From Meconema thalassinum (lineage: Eukaryota > Arthropoda > Insecta > Orthoptera > Tettigoniidae): a stretch of 64,000 bases of DNA. Below the pieces are notes generated by a model. The model saw only the letters and a program-made list of their open reading frames with translations, was not told where the DNA came from and ran no database searches. The DNA lies in contig OX336389.2 in assembly GCA_946902985.2 (NCBI GenBank), positions 343,330,444-343,394,443 of the forward strand, read 5' to 3'. Positions 10,783 through 20,895 of this stretch are shown here, piece by piece (positions within the stretch are counted from its first letter, which is position 1; every line of letters begins with the position of its first letter). Both the position numbers and the translations under genes were made by a program.

Positions 10783-11662
10783 TTACCTTAACACTGATTT
10801 TAACAAAAAGGACGGTACCTAAAATATCACGACAATTTGAATTCACGAATGACTCAGTCAAGTTATTAATGATTAAAATGAATTAAATTTCTCACCATAA
10901 CTGTCAGCTATTATGAATAGTTTAAGGACGTAGGATAGATTACATCTAGCTCACGTTATATTACGATTCACATTTTTGGTGGCATTTTCAGAGACAAAGT
11001 TGGTTTTATTCGGCTCCAATCAGAATACTGCCATGACATTTTAAGTGACTATAGACTGACCTTGAACTTGTCTTCCATCAGCTGTAGGCTACTGTAGGTT
11101 ATATCATTACAAACTCATCAGCGGCTCTCACAATTTCATTCTTGTTTCTTATTTTCCTGGTGATGTCGTTTAGTGCGAGATTTCGAGATTTCATGAACAT
11201 GTCAAATCCATTGACCAATTTTGAAAAATATGAAGTGTTTCTCCTGCTTGTAATTTCCATCTCACGCGAGGAGTTTCAACTCTTTGATTATTCGTTATGC
11301 CGATCCGAAAAGTGTACTTCGCAACTTGTCAATTACAGTCTATCATTTTGCGGAAAGGCTCTTTTTCTCCTTTGGTGAGGTTAACCTCTGCATTCGAGCA
11401 AGATCTTTAAGCGACAGCAGTTGCTGACTTGTTCAACGGAACTGTCTCATATAACTCAACTTCACATGAACCATATTTATTGATGGTTTTATAATGTTGA
11501 CTTAACATGCAGCACATCATTTATTACTTCATTTACGTGTGTACTTATTATGGTACGCGCAAAGTTGTTAAACATTTTGTTCACCTGTAAGAGTTTTAAC
11601 CCAGTAAATATCCCTTACATGTCGACCGTATCATACTCCTCTCTGTAGTTATGCGTACTTAC
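10783..11662. other. No recognisable gene
   Basis: A 78-codon frame at 11142-11378 was examined and not recognised. The stretch otherwise looks non-coding. Confidence 0.45.
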
Positions 11663-11948
11663 TACTGCTCGAGTCCAAGCTCTGTGAACTTGCGGGGTGA
11701 TGTGACGTGGGAGGTAGGAAGAGAAGAGCCTGTCATTAGCCCGCCCTGTTATCTGGAATTCCTGTCTATTCCAATACTGCTAACATAGGACCGTTGCCTA
11801 TACTAGTGTGGTGTTGCAAATTAGTGAGTGACTGGCCGACCAATGTATTTCGTTCTGTTACTACCCACGGATCGGGAGCCTCCCATATCTCTCCTCATCG
11901 TCCGCGATCCACATTCCTCAAGTTCACAGAGCTTGGACCCGAGCAGTA
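11663..11948. mobile_element. MITE-like element with 29-bp terminal inverted repeats
   Basis: 11663-11691 (starting tactgctcgagtccaagc) is the inverted copy of 11920-11948 with one mismatch. The 286-bp body includes agcccgccctgttatctgg and tgtctattccaatac. That segment recurs at about 62653 and, inverted, in the palindrome arms at about 56825 and 61060, so this element belongs to a wider family. No transposase is present. Confidence 0.7.
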
Positions 11949-12333
11949 CTTATACTATGCTGCAAGAAATTATTTTAAGTAAGTCTACCTCATCGAATTA
12001 GATAATCCTTCTCTGGATTATTGAGAGCACTAGAACACTATATGTCTTGTATTTCATCGTCCATTGTGCAACACAGACTACAATACGTGTTAGCCACTTC
12101 ATCTAAAGCATTAACACAAATACTTTAATGGGAAAGTCTTCCAATTATACTCGGTCCATCGACCTCGTTTGCTTAAGTTGGATCGCCGGACATCGCGAAG
12201 GGAAACTAGTAGACACGTCTACAATCAAAGTTCGGTGCATGCGCAGTAGTTGCTCTGAGTTAAGAAGAAAGATATGGCGGCGCCATTTTGGGATCGCTGC
12301 CTGTAGTCTACGCTTTATTATAGTGCTTGGTTA

Positions 12334-12756
12334 GAATGGCGAAGTGGATTGAAAATCCCGCCGCTTGTGAAATTAGATCTGTAATTCGTTTTCTGAATGG
12401 GAAGAACACTAAACCAGTCGACATTCATCGACAGAATTGCGAGGTGTACGGAGACAATGCGATGAGTGATTTAGTGGTAAGGAGATGGGTCCGACAGTTC
12501 AATGAAGGATGTGATTTAGAGCACGATGACGGACGAAGTGGGCGTCTATCGTTGATTAATGAAAACTTGCTTCGTGCAGTTGAAGGACACGCCAAGGAAA
12601 ACCGTAGGTTTACACTATCAGATCTTCTTTGCGAACTTTCCGCAAATTTCAAGATCACTTCTTCAGCCGGCAACGTTTTATGAAGAAGGCATACAAAAGT
12701 TTGTGCCACGCTATGACAAGTGTCTCCGAAGTGGAGAGATATTTTACGATTTGTAG
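12334..12756 (+). pseudogene. Internally deleted mariner transposase
   Basis: The start encodes about 110 residues of a mariner N-terminal helix-turn-helix domain: an MAKWIENPAACEIRSVIRF start, then NAMSDLVVRRWVRQFNEG, HDDGRSGRLSLINE and ENRRFTLSDLL. After a frameshift the text jumps through FPQISRSLL to the family C-terminus TFYEEGIQKFVPRYDKCL, followed by a stop. The whole catalytic D,D,D region is missing, so the copy is non-autonomous. A full mariner transposase is about 345 residues. TIRs were not identified with confidence. The upstream in-frame MVR at 12327 is less likely to be the original start. Confidence 0.85.
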
Positions 12757-13204
12757 TTTGTTTTGCAATAAATAGTATCTGTACTCGTTTTGCTTTTATT
12801 ACCAAACGGAACTTATTTTCTGAACGCACAACGTATTTTAATCCCCCCCTGTCAAGCACTCCGGGTATAGAAAAGTGCGTTAGGCTGGGACATAGAATCA
12901 GTTAAGAAACCCCAAAGACTTGGTGAAATAGCTCAGAAGCAATATTCAGCTTAAATTTCAAGAAGAGAAGTACAGGCGATCCATTCTGTGACGTAATATC
13001 TGTTTTACGTCTCGGACCGGCTGTGTGATGCAATGGGCAATGTGTTCTCTTACTGTGCCTAAGATCGGTGGTATTCAATGCTACTAAAAATCTAACATCA
13101 CATCTCATTCTGTGCAGCCGCCTTCATTGGTCTCAGGGTATGTGTTGCGGCTCCTGTACCGAAAAGCTCGGATTCGAATTCCGGCTCTCCCATGAAATCT
13201 ACTT
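12757..13204. other. Mariner 3' flank and SINE-like fragment
   Basis: The first part is probably the mariner 3' untranslated end. Near 13160, a B-box-like ggattcgaattcc hints at a SINE head on the plus strand, without a clear A box. No gene is seen. Confidence 0.4.
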
Positions 13205-13774
13205 ACATGGTGGCCACTACTCCTGGAAAACCTGGAAATCCTGGAAAACTCCTGGATAACTCCTGGAAAATGACGAAAAATTTGAAAACTCCTGGAAAAT
13301 AGCCACCGTTAATTAATTATAAAAATCTTTCCATCTTAAATCATACTCCCGCTGCGATTTTGGGTGAGCACTCTATTGTTAACGAAATAAATTTCCTCAG
13401 GCTACCTGTTTCTATGTGGGAGAACACGCGATAGTACTTTTGTAAAACATATTGAGTATAGACAACTTCACCGCAATAAAATTACAGGCGGAATTCTTTT
13501 CTCTTTGTTAAAAAAGCGGATATTTGACTCACAAAGGCTTTTTTAAAACAACAATTAAATCATTTGTGTGTAGGCTTGCGTATCAATAACACAAATCGCC
13601 ACTAGTTTTTGTCAACATCTGTATAAGTACACCAAACACAACTTCTTTATTTTGGTCTTGAAGTAGGCAACTGATAAAGCCGCCCCCTCCCCTGCACTCG
13701 CGCTAATTATTAAATCTGGAAAATTCCTGGAAAACTCCTGGAAAATCGTTGACCGATTTGAGTGGCCACCAAGT
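13205..13774. mobile_element. MITE-like element flanked by tggtggccact inverted ends
   Basis: 13205-13218 (acatggtggccact) is the inverted copy of 13761-13774 with one mismatch. actt directly flanks both outer edges as a possible 4-bp duplication. Just inside each end are clusters of cctggaaaa repeats: several at 13221-13305 and three at 13715-13746, all in the same orientation. No transposase is present. Confidence 0.55.
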
Positions 13775-14039
13775 ACTTATCTTCTAGGCTGAAATGGGTT
13801 CACTCAGCCTAAAGAGGACAACTGATGATAGGTGGATTTGAATTTCTTTTTGTCAACCTAGAAGTGATTTTCATTTGTTTTCCATGGACGCACTTTTAAA
13901 CGGATCGTGAATTGATTCTGCGCCATACATTATTCCAATTAAGTTAAAATATTATGTAGGGCAGTGAAAATTTTTTTTGGCTTCTTGTTTCATAAAACCT
14001 TTGATGAATGGCTGGCTCCTTAATACATCATAAACATCA

Positions 14040-14067
14040 AACGTGTGTCCGGCTTCGTGGCTAAATA
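14040..14067 (+). mobile_element. 5' fragment of a SINE split by the Tc1-B insertion
   Basis: Text gtgtccggcttcgtggctaa supplies an A-box region. The rest of the same tRNA-like head, gataggacgctaaac through the B box gagttcgattcttgg, continues at 15574-15650, immediately after the transposon. Confidence 0.65.
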
Positions 14068-15571
14068 CACTAGTGTCCAAAAGTTAAGAATAAGTTACGA
14101 ATAAGCAGGGCAACAGGAAATAGACCGCAAATCGCATGACACATGCACCTACCAACCTTACGTGTTGGCTCTGTATTTGAAAGGAGTATTCCCTGCTTTG
14201 ACTAGCGGCGTAACCACAAGGTAAACACAGCCAGTGCCTGCACCCCATATCCCCTCAGTCGTGTTTGCCCTGTTATAGTGTGCAGAGTGTAGCCTCGTGG
14301 TGAACGTGACAACATGGCACAACGACGCCATTTGGACCCCGTTTTGCAGGGTAGAATACTCGGCCGCCTGGAAGCAGGCCAGACACAGACCGAAGACGCC
14401 GTATCCTTGAATGTGCCACAAAGTGTCATTTTCAGGCTTTGAAGACGATTTAGAGACTCAGGAGACGTTAGTCATAGGCCAGTGCCAGGTCGACCAAGAG
14501 CAACCACCCCACAGCAGGACCGATATCTGACCTTAACCACCCGACGAAATCGGAGTGCACCTGCGAGACAATTGTCGGCGGAGCTTGCAGCTGTCTATGG
14601 GGTTACCGTTTCTGGGCAAACTTTATACCGGAGGCTCAGAACAGCAGGGCTGTTTGCCAGACGTCCAGCGGTGTGCGTCCCGCTCACTCCAGCACAGAGA
14701 CGGGCCCGTTTACTGTGGAGCCGTCAACGTCGAACTGGACCATGTATGAATGGAGGAGGCATGTGCTCTTCACAGATGAATCCCGCTTCAGTTTGCAGAA
14801 CGATTCCCGTCGCACATTAATCTGGAGAGAACCGGGTAGCCGATACAACCACAGGAACATCGTGGAACGGGACCAGTATGGTGGTGGTGGCGTCATAGTG
14901 TGGGGCGGCATCATGTTGAATGGCCGTACGGACCTGGACTTCTTCATGGGTGGTCCGAGGAACATTGTGAACGCTAGGAGATACAGGGATGAGGTACTGA
15001 GACCACATGTTCGACTCTTCAGAGGTGCGGTTGGTCCAGACTTCCTCATAATGGCCGATAATGCACGACCGCACCACGCTGCTCTGGTGGATGAATTTCT
15101 GGCTGGGGAAGACATTCATCGCATGAACTAGCCAGCGAGGTCTGCGGAGCTGAATCCTACAGAACATGCCTGGGATGCATTGGGGAGGTGAATTGTATCC
15201 CGTCAGCCTCCACCAAGGACCCTCCAAGACCTTCGCATTGCCCTTTCGGAGGAATGGGATCGACTGCCACAAGAGCTCTTGGACCATCTGATAGAGAGCA
15301 TGCCACGTCGCTGCGAATCACGTATGGCCGTTAGGGGTAACCATACACCCTATTAACAGCATATTTTGTTGTGGAAGGTATTGCTAAGTATTGTTAGTTG
15401 TTGTCAAAGGTGTACCGTAGCTATCAGAACCTTTCTGACACTGTTTTTTTTGACAAGTTGTGTGACACATGGTGTGTGATCCAGTTTCCGTTTGTTCAGG
15501 AATCTGTTTGACATTCCTATCAGGCGGTATGGCCTCGTTTAGTGATTAAGTTTAAGTTTCGGACACTAGTG
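14068..15571 (+). mobile_element. Tc1-like DNA transposon B (defective)
   Basis: The ends begin cactagtgtcc on both sides in inverted orientation (with weaker matching of the next ten or so bases), with TA at 14066-14067 and 15572-15573. At 1,504 bp it is full length. It lies between the A and B boxes of a SINE, and removing it with one TA restores a continuous tRNA-like head. The encoded transposase is broken. Confidence 0.85.
14314..15356 (+). pseudogene. Tc1-like transposase, stops and frameshift
   Basis: Reads from MAQRRHLDP through a helix-turn-helix region, then meets TGA where tryptophan is expected (VIFRL, stop, RRFRDSGDV, about 14440). It continues as PGRPRATTPQQDRYL. A frameshift near 14730 leads into the catalytic part: VLFTDESRFSL (first D), LIMADNARPHHA (second D), a stop after DIHRMN in place of tryptophan (about 15129), then LNPTEHAWD (E). 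It ends in SMPRRCESRM and a TAA at 15354-15356. Another stop follows LGR near 15190. With at least three stops and one frameshift the gene is inactive, though all three catalytic residues are recognisable. Total length equals a normal 340-residue transposase. Confidence 0.88.
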
Positions 15572-15573
15572 TA

Positions 15574-15650
15574 GATAGGACGCTAAACTTTGGAACGAAG
15601 TGACCCGAGTTCGATTCTTGGCTAGCGCTAACAGGGTCTGATGACCAAGA
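15574..15650 (+). mobile_element. 3' part of the SINE split by Tc1-B
   Basis: Carries the B box gagttcgattcttgg at about 15608. It is the continuation of the head at 14040-14067. Confidence 0.6.
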
Positions 15651-16118
15651 TGACCCAAGCCCGTAAAACGAATAACAACTCTACAAAGGAATGGCTTTTT
15701 TTTTGTTTGTTCTGTACATACTGTGCGATGCTGTGCGGCCCCCTGAAGGGTTTAAATAGAGGTCCGGTTCGAAGACAAGGAGGGTTGTATTTCACTTTCA
15801 CATTTCTCGTTCTGCACCATAGTTTGGTTCACTGCATAGATGATTCAAATGTATCATGCTGTGGGTGAGTTGTACGTTTCATCTTATCTCCAGAGCAAGA
15901 AAGGACCACTCTTGACCCAAGTTGGAAATGGGGACCATGAAATGTAACATCTCATAGAGAAAAACGTTTGGAAGACTCGAGCCCCTCACGGTAAAATACT
16001 GTATAGAGGGGACGCGTCCTCTCAGGAAATTATGCGCATGCTCAGCACCTTCCTCTGGAGCTTGTGTACCTTCATGGTAACTCCGCAGCGTAGCCATTCG
16101 CATTAAATCGCTCAACAT
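15651..16118. other. No recognisable gene
   Basis: Short open frames only, none recognised. A T run lies at about 15699. Confidence 0.5.
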
Positions 16119-16410
16119 GGGTGTGACGGGGAGTTACCGCAAGTCCGGAGATCCGAGGTCTGAATCTCGGCCTTGACTGTGGCTATCGTGAGTGTATCTC
16201 TCCCGGTTATTTTCCACACTACCTCCAGGAAAATGCCGGGATAGTACCTTATTTGATGTCCAGGGGCACCTACCCCATTCCCGACCCTAAAAGGTACAGT
16301 TACACACACTACAGAAACAACTGATCAGATTAATTGAACACACACCCAAGTACACGAGGCTTATGACCAACATGTCCCAAATCCGTATAATGAATTAACA
16401 GCAACGGATT
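16119..16410 (+). mobile_element. SINE, family B
   Basis: The tRNA-like head reaches ccgaggtctgaatctcgg, the body has gaaaatgccgggatagtacc, and the tail has aacacacacccaagtacac. It ends gaatgaattaaca like the copy at 2290-2590. Confidence 0.75.
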
Positions 16411-16595
16411 TTACAAGAAACGTTTGCGTTTAACCTAACATTCTGCTTTTGCCATGTTGGTAGCATAAATAGGCCTCTGAGTGTTTTCTTTTTTATAAGC
16501 TTAAAGGCCTTTTTCAGAATGTTGCTTGTGTCTTGTATGTATACAGACTGCAAGTCAGTAAATTGTGCTCTCGGTGGCTTTTTCTCCTTAATTTT

Positions 16596-16935
16596 AGGGG
16601 CTTTGCGACATCATGTAGCCTTGTGTACTTGGGTGTGTGTAGAGTTTGTCTGATAACCTGGCTATATTTATAATTGAGTTGAGGATTGGGATGGAGGCGG
16701 CCGTAGCCTTAAGCTATATGTTGTTGCTGGTCGCTTTTTAGGGGCTTTGCGACATCGACAGTGTAAGTTACTTATGTGTGTGTGTGTGTGTGTGGAATTT
16801 GTCTAAGTTAAGAACCATCCCGGCATTTGCCTGCAGTAGAAATGGAAAACTACTTCTAGGATGGCTGAGGTGGGAATCGAACCCACCTCTCATCAGTTTT
16901 GCCTCACGAGACCGAGTGCATCCCGTTTCAACCCT
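16596..16935 (-). mobile_element. Two minus-strand SINE family B pieces
   Basis: 16596-16665 is an inverted tail (ggttatcagacaaactc, cacacacccaagtacac). 16735-16935 is a second inverted copy with a (GT)n tract at 16775-16795, gcaaatgccgggatgg read on the minus strand, and a B-box gtgggttcgattccc near 16880. Both start with the same aggggctttgcgacatc, so they are independent insertions or a duplicated end. Confidence 0.65.
16775..16795. repeat. (GT)n microsatellite in SINE tail
   Basis: About ten perfect copies, at the position where other family B copies have the short cacacaccc motif. Confidence 0.9.
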
Positions 16936-16959
16936 CAGACCAGAATTAAATTTCTAGAT

Positions 16960-17035
16960 GGAGCCAGGAATCGAACCCGGAATTCCGGGGTGACAGCCAA
17001 GAATGCTAGCCGCTACACCACGAGGTGATCTCTGT
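16960..17035 (-). mobile_element. tRNA-derived SINE head
   Basis: On the minus strand an A-box-like cgtggtgtagcggctagc is followed by B-box gggttcgattcct at normal tRNA spacing. Flanking text does not complete a cloverleaf. Confidence 0.55.
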
Positions 17036-17939
17036 CCGGTACGATAAATGCGGGAAAGTATCAGAGCTAGAGCTATCTTCCTGATTACATCATTTATTTA
17101 TAATGTTTTCTAACAAATGAACGGTATTGTACATGCATATACCAGGTGCAGTGGTTTAGCAGCATACGTCTCTGACAAGGGAAGAACCATCTTGTGAGTG
17201 CCGACTAAAAATTGAAAACATATTCTGGCTCAGTCTATTTCCCTACATTCCTCTAACAAGGCAATGGACTGGTTCATCACACACCTGAGTTCCTGCACAG
17301 TTAGGTTTCCTGACCTATAGGACATTTCTTCTTTAACGTGTATATGAACAGGTTCCAAATTGCCCAAATTTTACATGGTTTTCCTCAAGAAATTGAAGTT
17401 TTTGTTTTCGGTATAATTATGTCTTACCTTCTTAGGGATGCTTCATTTGGATGAGAAAACAGTTCACGCAGGCAGTTTAAACACCTCAAATTTGAAAATT
17501 ATTCCTACACTCCAGTACATAGCACCATTTGCGGCATGAAAATATATAATATACCTAGTATTATGAAATGTCACCCTCGAAACACATAAGCAATGAAAAT
17601 AAAAAAACACAGCACGTGGAGGAGGCTCACCATAAGATTTCCTGTCTGGGGTAGGACAGAGGACGTCAGAGGCCCACCACATTGGGTCCCGCCTGTTAGA
17701 TCGCCAAGTGTGGCTATTGAGCCCCAGAAATGCTTGCTTGTTATCTAGTATGGACGTGGATGAGCGAATTGTTGCAGTAACACGGATAGTCATTGAAAGA
17801 TTAATAATACTGTCATAATAATGACGCCTCCGGAGAAGCCTCGTGCAGGTCATTCAAATGTGCGTCCTTAGGCGACGTGCGCAACGTGATGAAGTGAAAT
17901 GAATGGTGGAGACGTCACAAACACCCAGTTTTCAAGCCA
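17036..17939. other. No recognised gene; unexplained 129-codon frame
   Basis: The minus-strand frame 17464-17853 includes RDPMWWASDVLCPTPDRKSY. I could not place it in a protein family. It may be a dispersed repeat read through by chance. The remainder shows nothing. Confidence 0.4.
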
Positions 17940-18050
17940 GGGAAAGAAACCATCTGAAGTGAAATCTCACAACCCAGTTGGGAATCGAACCCAGGGCCCT
18001 TCAAACCAAAGGCTAGTGGTCTAACCACTGAGCCACGAAGCTGCACTAGA
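17940..18050 (-). mobile_element. tRNA-derived SINE head
   Basis: The minus strand reads gtgcagcttcgtggctcag (A box) and then gccctgggttcgattccc (B box) at tRNA spacing. The acceptor arms do not pair fully and the 3' side continues as SINE body text, so it is not called as a tRNA gene. Confidence 0.6.
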
Positions 18051-18309
18051 GATAGATGGCCCAAGGTGATAAACACAAAGTATCGCTGCTAAAGTGTAAA
18101 ATTCCATGTACTGTAGTTACGTTTCTGAATTAGCAGAATATAAAATGTGTATTCATTTGAATGACCAGAATATGAAGTTTGTATTCATTTTTTTGGGAAT
18201 CACTGTATATGCCAGTTTTGGTGCAGTCTCCTCATTGTGTATATCTGCAATGTTTTGTACGTTCTGCTTATTGTTACAGCAAAATTCATTCCTACCCAGC
18301 CTATTTCAG

Positions 18310-18472
18310 TCTGTGGTAGAAGTGGATCCACCCACTACCAAGATATATCGCTTCCATGGTGCCATCGTACATCCTTCTGGGGAACGTGTTCCTGTTAGTA
18401 CGGACAATTTACTTCTGCGCGAGTGTATTCTTAAAAACACGGACTTCGTGGAGGGAATCGTTGTCTATGCTG
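18310..18472 (+). CDS. Exon of a P4-ATPase (phospholipid flippase, ATP10-like)
   Basis: A 163-bp exon encoding 54 residues plus one base. It contains PPTTKIYRFHGAIVHPSGER, then NLLLRECILKNTDFVEGIVV and YAG. P4-ATPases carry NLLLRGCxLRNTxxxxGxVxYAGHETK at the end of the actuator domain, before the third membrane helix. The spacing fits the ATP10 (class V) group best. These pumps move phospholipids across the plasma or endosomal membrane and work with a CDC50 partner. The acceptor is a pyrimidine tract ending ctatttcag (AG at 18308-18309). The donor is G/gtaagc at 18473. The exon ends in phase 1 so that G plus the next exon would read GHETK. The open frame upstream of 18310 is intron. No other exon of the gene was recognised, so introns must be long. 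One residue is unusual: E replaces the G of LLLRGC. Confidence 0.85.
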
Positions 18473-19165
18473 GTAAGCACTGTTCAATTACGTGCATTCT
18501 GAGCTTGAGACACTTGTGAATTGGGGTAGGATGCAAACGTTTCGGGACTTGGGTATAGGATAGAGCAGGGGTCTCCAAACCTTGTAGCATACTGACTCCT
18601 CTACCAAGGGCCAAGACCTAGCTAGCTCATCATACCAACATACTGTAGTTTTTATTATACCTAGGTATATGAATTGCAGCCAATGGCCATAGCAGAGTAT
18701 TTTAATTGAACGCCCGTGGGCTCCCAGCGAGTTCAATTTCTAGTAGTTCCATCTTTGGCTACCAGATGCCACTGTCACTGACAGCTAGCGGCGAACGTTG
18801 GAACTTGATTGAATACGCGCAAAGTTTCATTTTGAGACTAGCTGGCGAGTGAGATATCTATGGCGCTGTGTGCGGTGAGGGGGGTGATTTGCAGTGTAGC
18901 GATATTTTAAAAGAAATATATTTAATGTCATCATTGCTGGAATTGTATAAGAGTCTTCCACTCACACAGTAGTTTGATCAGTTGCCTTTCAGCTCTCGGC
19001 ACTACATACTTATCTGTGTGAAAAAGATCCGGGTTAACTGGTGAGCATATGTAGTCGCTGCTGATAATTTCCACCAGTAAACTTGTTTTACAACTGCAAA
19101 CACTTGTCAGTGGAAAGTTGCAGCTGCATACATCTTATTGATCATAGTATAACAACAACAGCAGC

Positions 19166-19206
<41 letters not shown>

Positions 19207-19428
19207 ATAATTTAATTATGTGAATAAGGGCCTACCTATGTATTTCACATAGATTTTAGGATTAATCTCATGTCAATAATTACAGTTAAAATGTTTAATT
19301 TCATTATGTATGACAGTTATTATATTGTTTTTCTTAATTGGTCGTTATATAAAAACATATGATTATAATTTGTGGTTTGGTGGTGCTCGCGGGCTGGTGT
19401 TGGCCCATGGGTCGTAGTTTGGAGTAGT
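18473..19428. other. Intronic or intergenic DNA with possible hAT end
   Basis: gagcaggggtctccaaacc at about 18563 resembles the end of a Charlie-like hAT element. A partial inverted match, gtttggagt, occurs at about 19418, just where the LINE copy begins. This is too weak to call an element. The rest is AT-rich. Confidence 0.35.
19166..19204. repeat. (AAT)n microsatellite
   Basis: About thirteen perfect copies. Confidence 0.95.
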
Positions 19429-19449
19429 TGGTTGTACTTGTATCTTCTT

Positions 19450-19991
19450 AAGAAATAATTTAGATCATGAACTGATAACAGCTTATGATTATCTAATTAT
19501 GGAACAGGATTTTGAATTCTCTGCCGTAAAAACACAGCAGTTTAAGTTAATAAGTGTATGCGTATACCGTTCTTCGCCAGGAAGGAAAGTTTCGTTTATT
19601 TATAGATAAATTAGAATTGTTACTCAATAACATGAGCAAAGTAAATTTCGATATAATAATTTGTGGGGATGTAAATGTGGATTTCTTAAAATGTGATAGA
19701 AATTGTGAATTATTAACACAGTTACTAATTTCCTATGGACTGAAATCTACAGTAAATATCCCAACAAGAATAACAAAAATTAGTAAAACCACACCTGATC
19801 AAATTTTCATAAATACAGATAAATATCACCATTCAATAGAAGTCTATTGTCCGGGTTTTAGTGACAACCATGGACAAATACTGAGTTTTGAAGTACCCGA
19901 AACAATCAATAATAATGATAATGGAGTAAAATCAAAGTGCAGGTCATTCACTGAAACAAATGTTACATATTTCAATGACTTATTAAAATAA
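19450..19991 (+). pseudogene. LINE endonuclease (EEP/APE-like) fragment
   Basis: Contains YDYLIMEQDFEFSAVK, the strand IIICGDVNVDFLK with the catalytic GDxN motif, TPDQIFINTD, and FSDNHGQILSFEV with the SDH-type histidine (here SDNHG). These are the central and C-terminal motifs of the apurinic-like endonuclease that nicks target DNA for LINE insertion. The N-terminal third, with the first asparagine and the glutamate, is absent through 5' truncation. One frameshift lies near 19580 (RSSPGRK). A stop ends it at 19991. Confidence 0.8.
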
Positions 19992-20398
19992 GGAAACATG
20001 GTCAGAAATGTATAAACTAGAAAATGTAAATGATAAATTTAATGTATTTAACAGTACCCTAAAACACTATTGAAACAGCATTCCCCTTTAGACAAAGAGC
20101 TGTTCAAAATAACAAAACTAGCAATTGGATAACAACAGGGATTATAAATTCATGTCAAAGAAAGAAATTTCTACACAAATTATATAAACAATACCACACA
20201 ACACCTGAATTCAATTTATACTACAAAAAATACAGTAGCATATTAAATAAGGTAATAAGACTAGCAAAGAAAATGCATAATGATAATTTTATTTCCCAAT
20301 CATCTAATAAAAACAGGGCTATGTGGCCCGTGATAAAGAAAGTAACTGGATAATCTGCTAAAATACAAAGGAACATTACACTGACCAGAAATAATAAA

Positions 20399-20860
20399 GT
20401 GATTAATAATCCAGAGGAAATAGCAAACACTTTTAATGACTATTTTCTGGAAATTCCACAAAAATTATTAAATAAATCACAGGTAAATACACTAAATTCT
20501 AATAATAAAATAAATATATGTATTGATTCTTTATTTATAAATCATGTCACAAGTGAAGAGGTAAGAATAGTTATAAAAGAGCTGAAAATAAATTCTGTGC
20601 TGGCAATGATGGCATCCCTGATGCAATTTTAAAGAAATTTGCAGACAATATAATAAATCCACTTACGCACATAATAAACACTTCAATTCTCTCAAGAACT
20701 TACCCGGATATTTTGAAGTTATCAAAAGTAATTCCAGTGCACAAAAACGGTTCAAAAGATGAATTAGGTAACTATCGTCCTATTACCTTACCAACTGGTA
20801 TTGCAAAAATTGTGGAAAAAATCGTGTATAAGAGACTGATAAGTTTTATTGAAAAAAAAA

Positions 20861-20895
<35 letters not shown>

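Noticed and set aside
17464..17853. 129-codon minus-strand frame
   Set aside because: Some segments look non-random (RDPMWWASDVLCPTPDRK) but I cannot place it. More likely a repeat read-through than a gene.
17940..18050. Possible tRNA gene
   Set aside because: A and B boxes are good but the acceptor stem does not pair and the text continues as a SINE body. The same applies at 6838, 9725, 16960, 54393, 55934 and 63845.
18566..19428. hAT element with caggggtctccaaacc end
   Set aside because: Only one convincing end. The supposed right end matches in about eight bases and no target duplication is visible.
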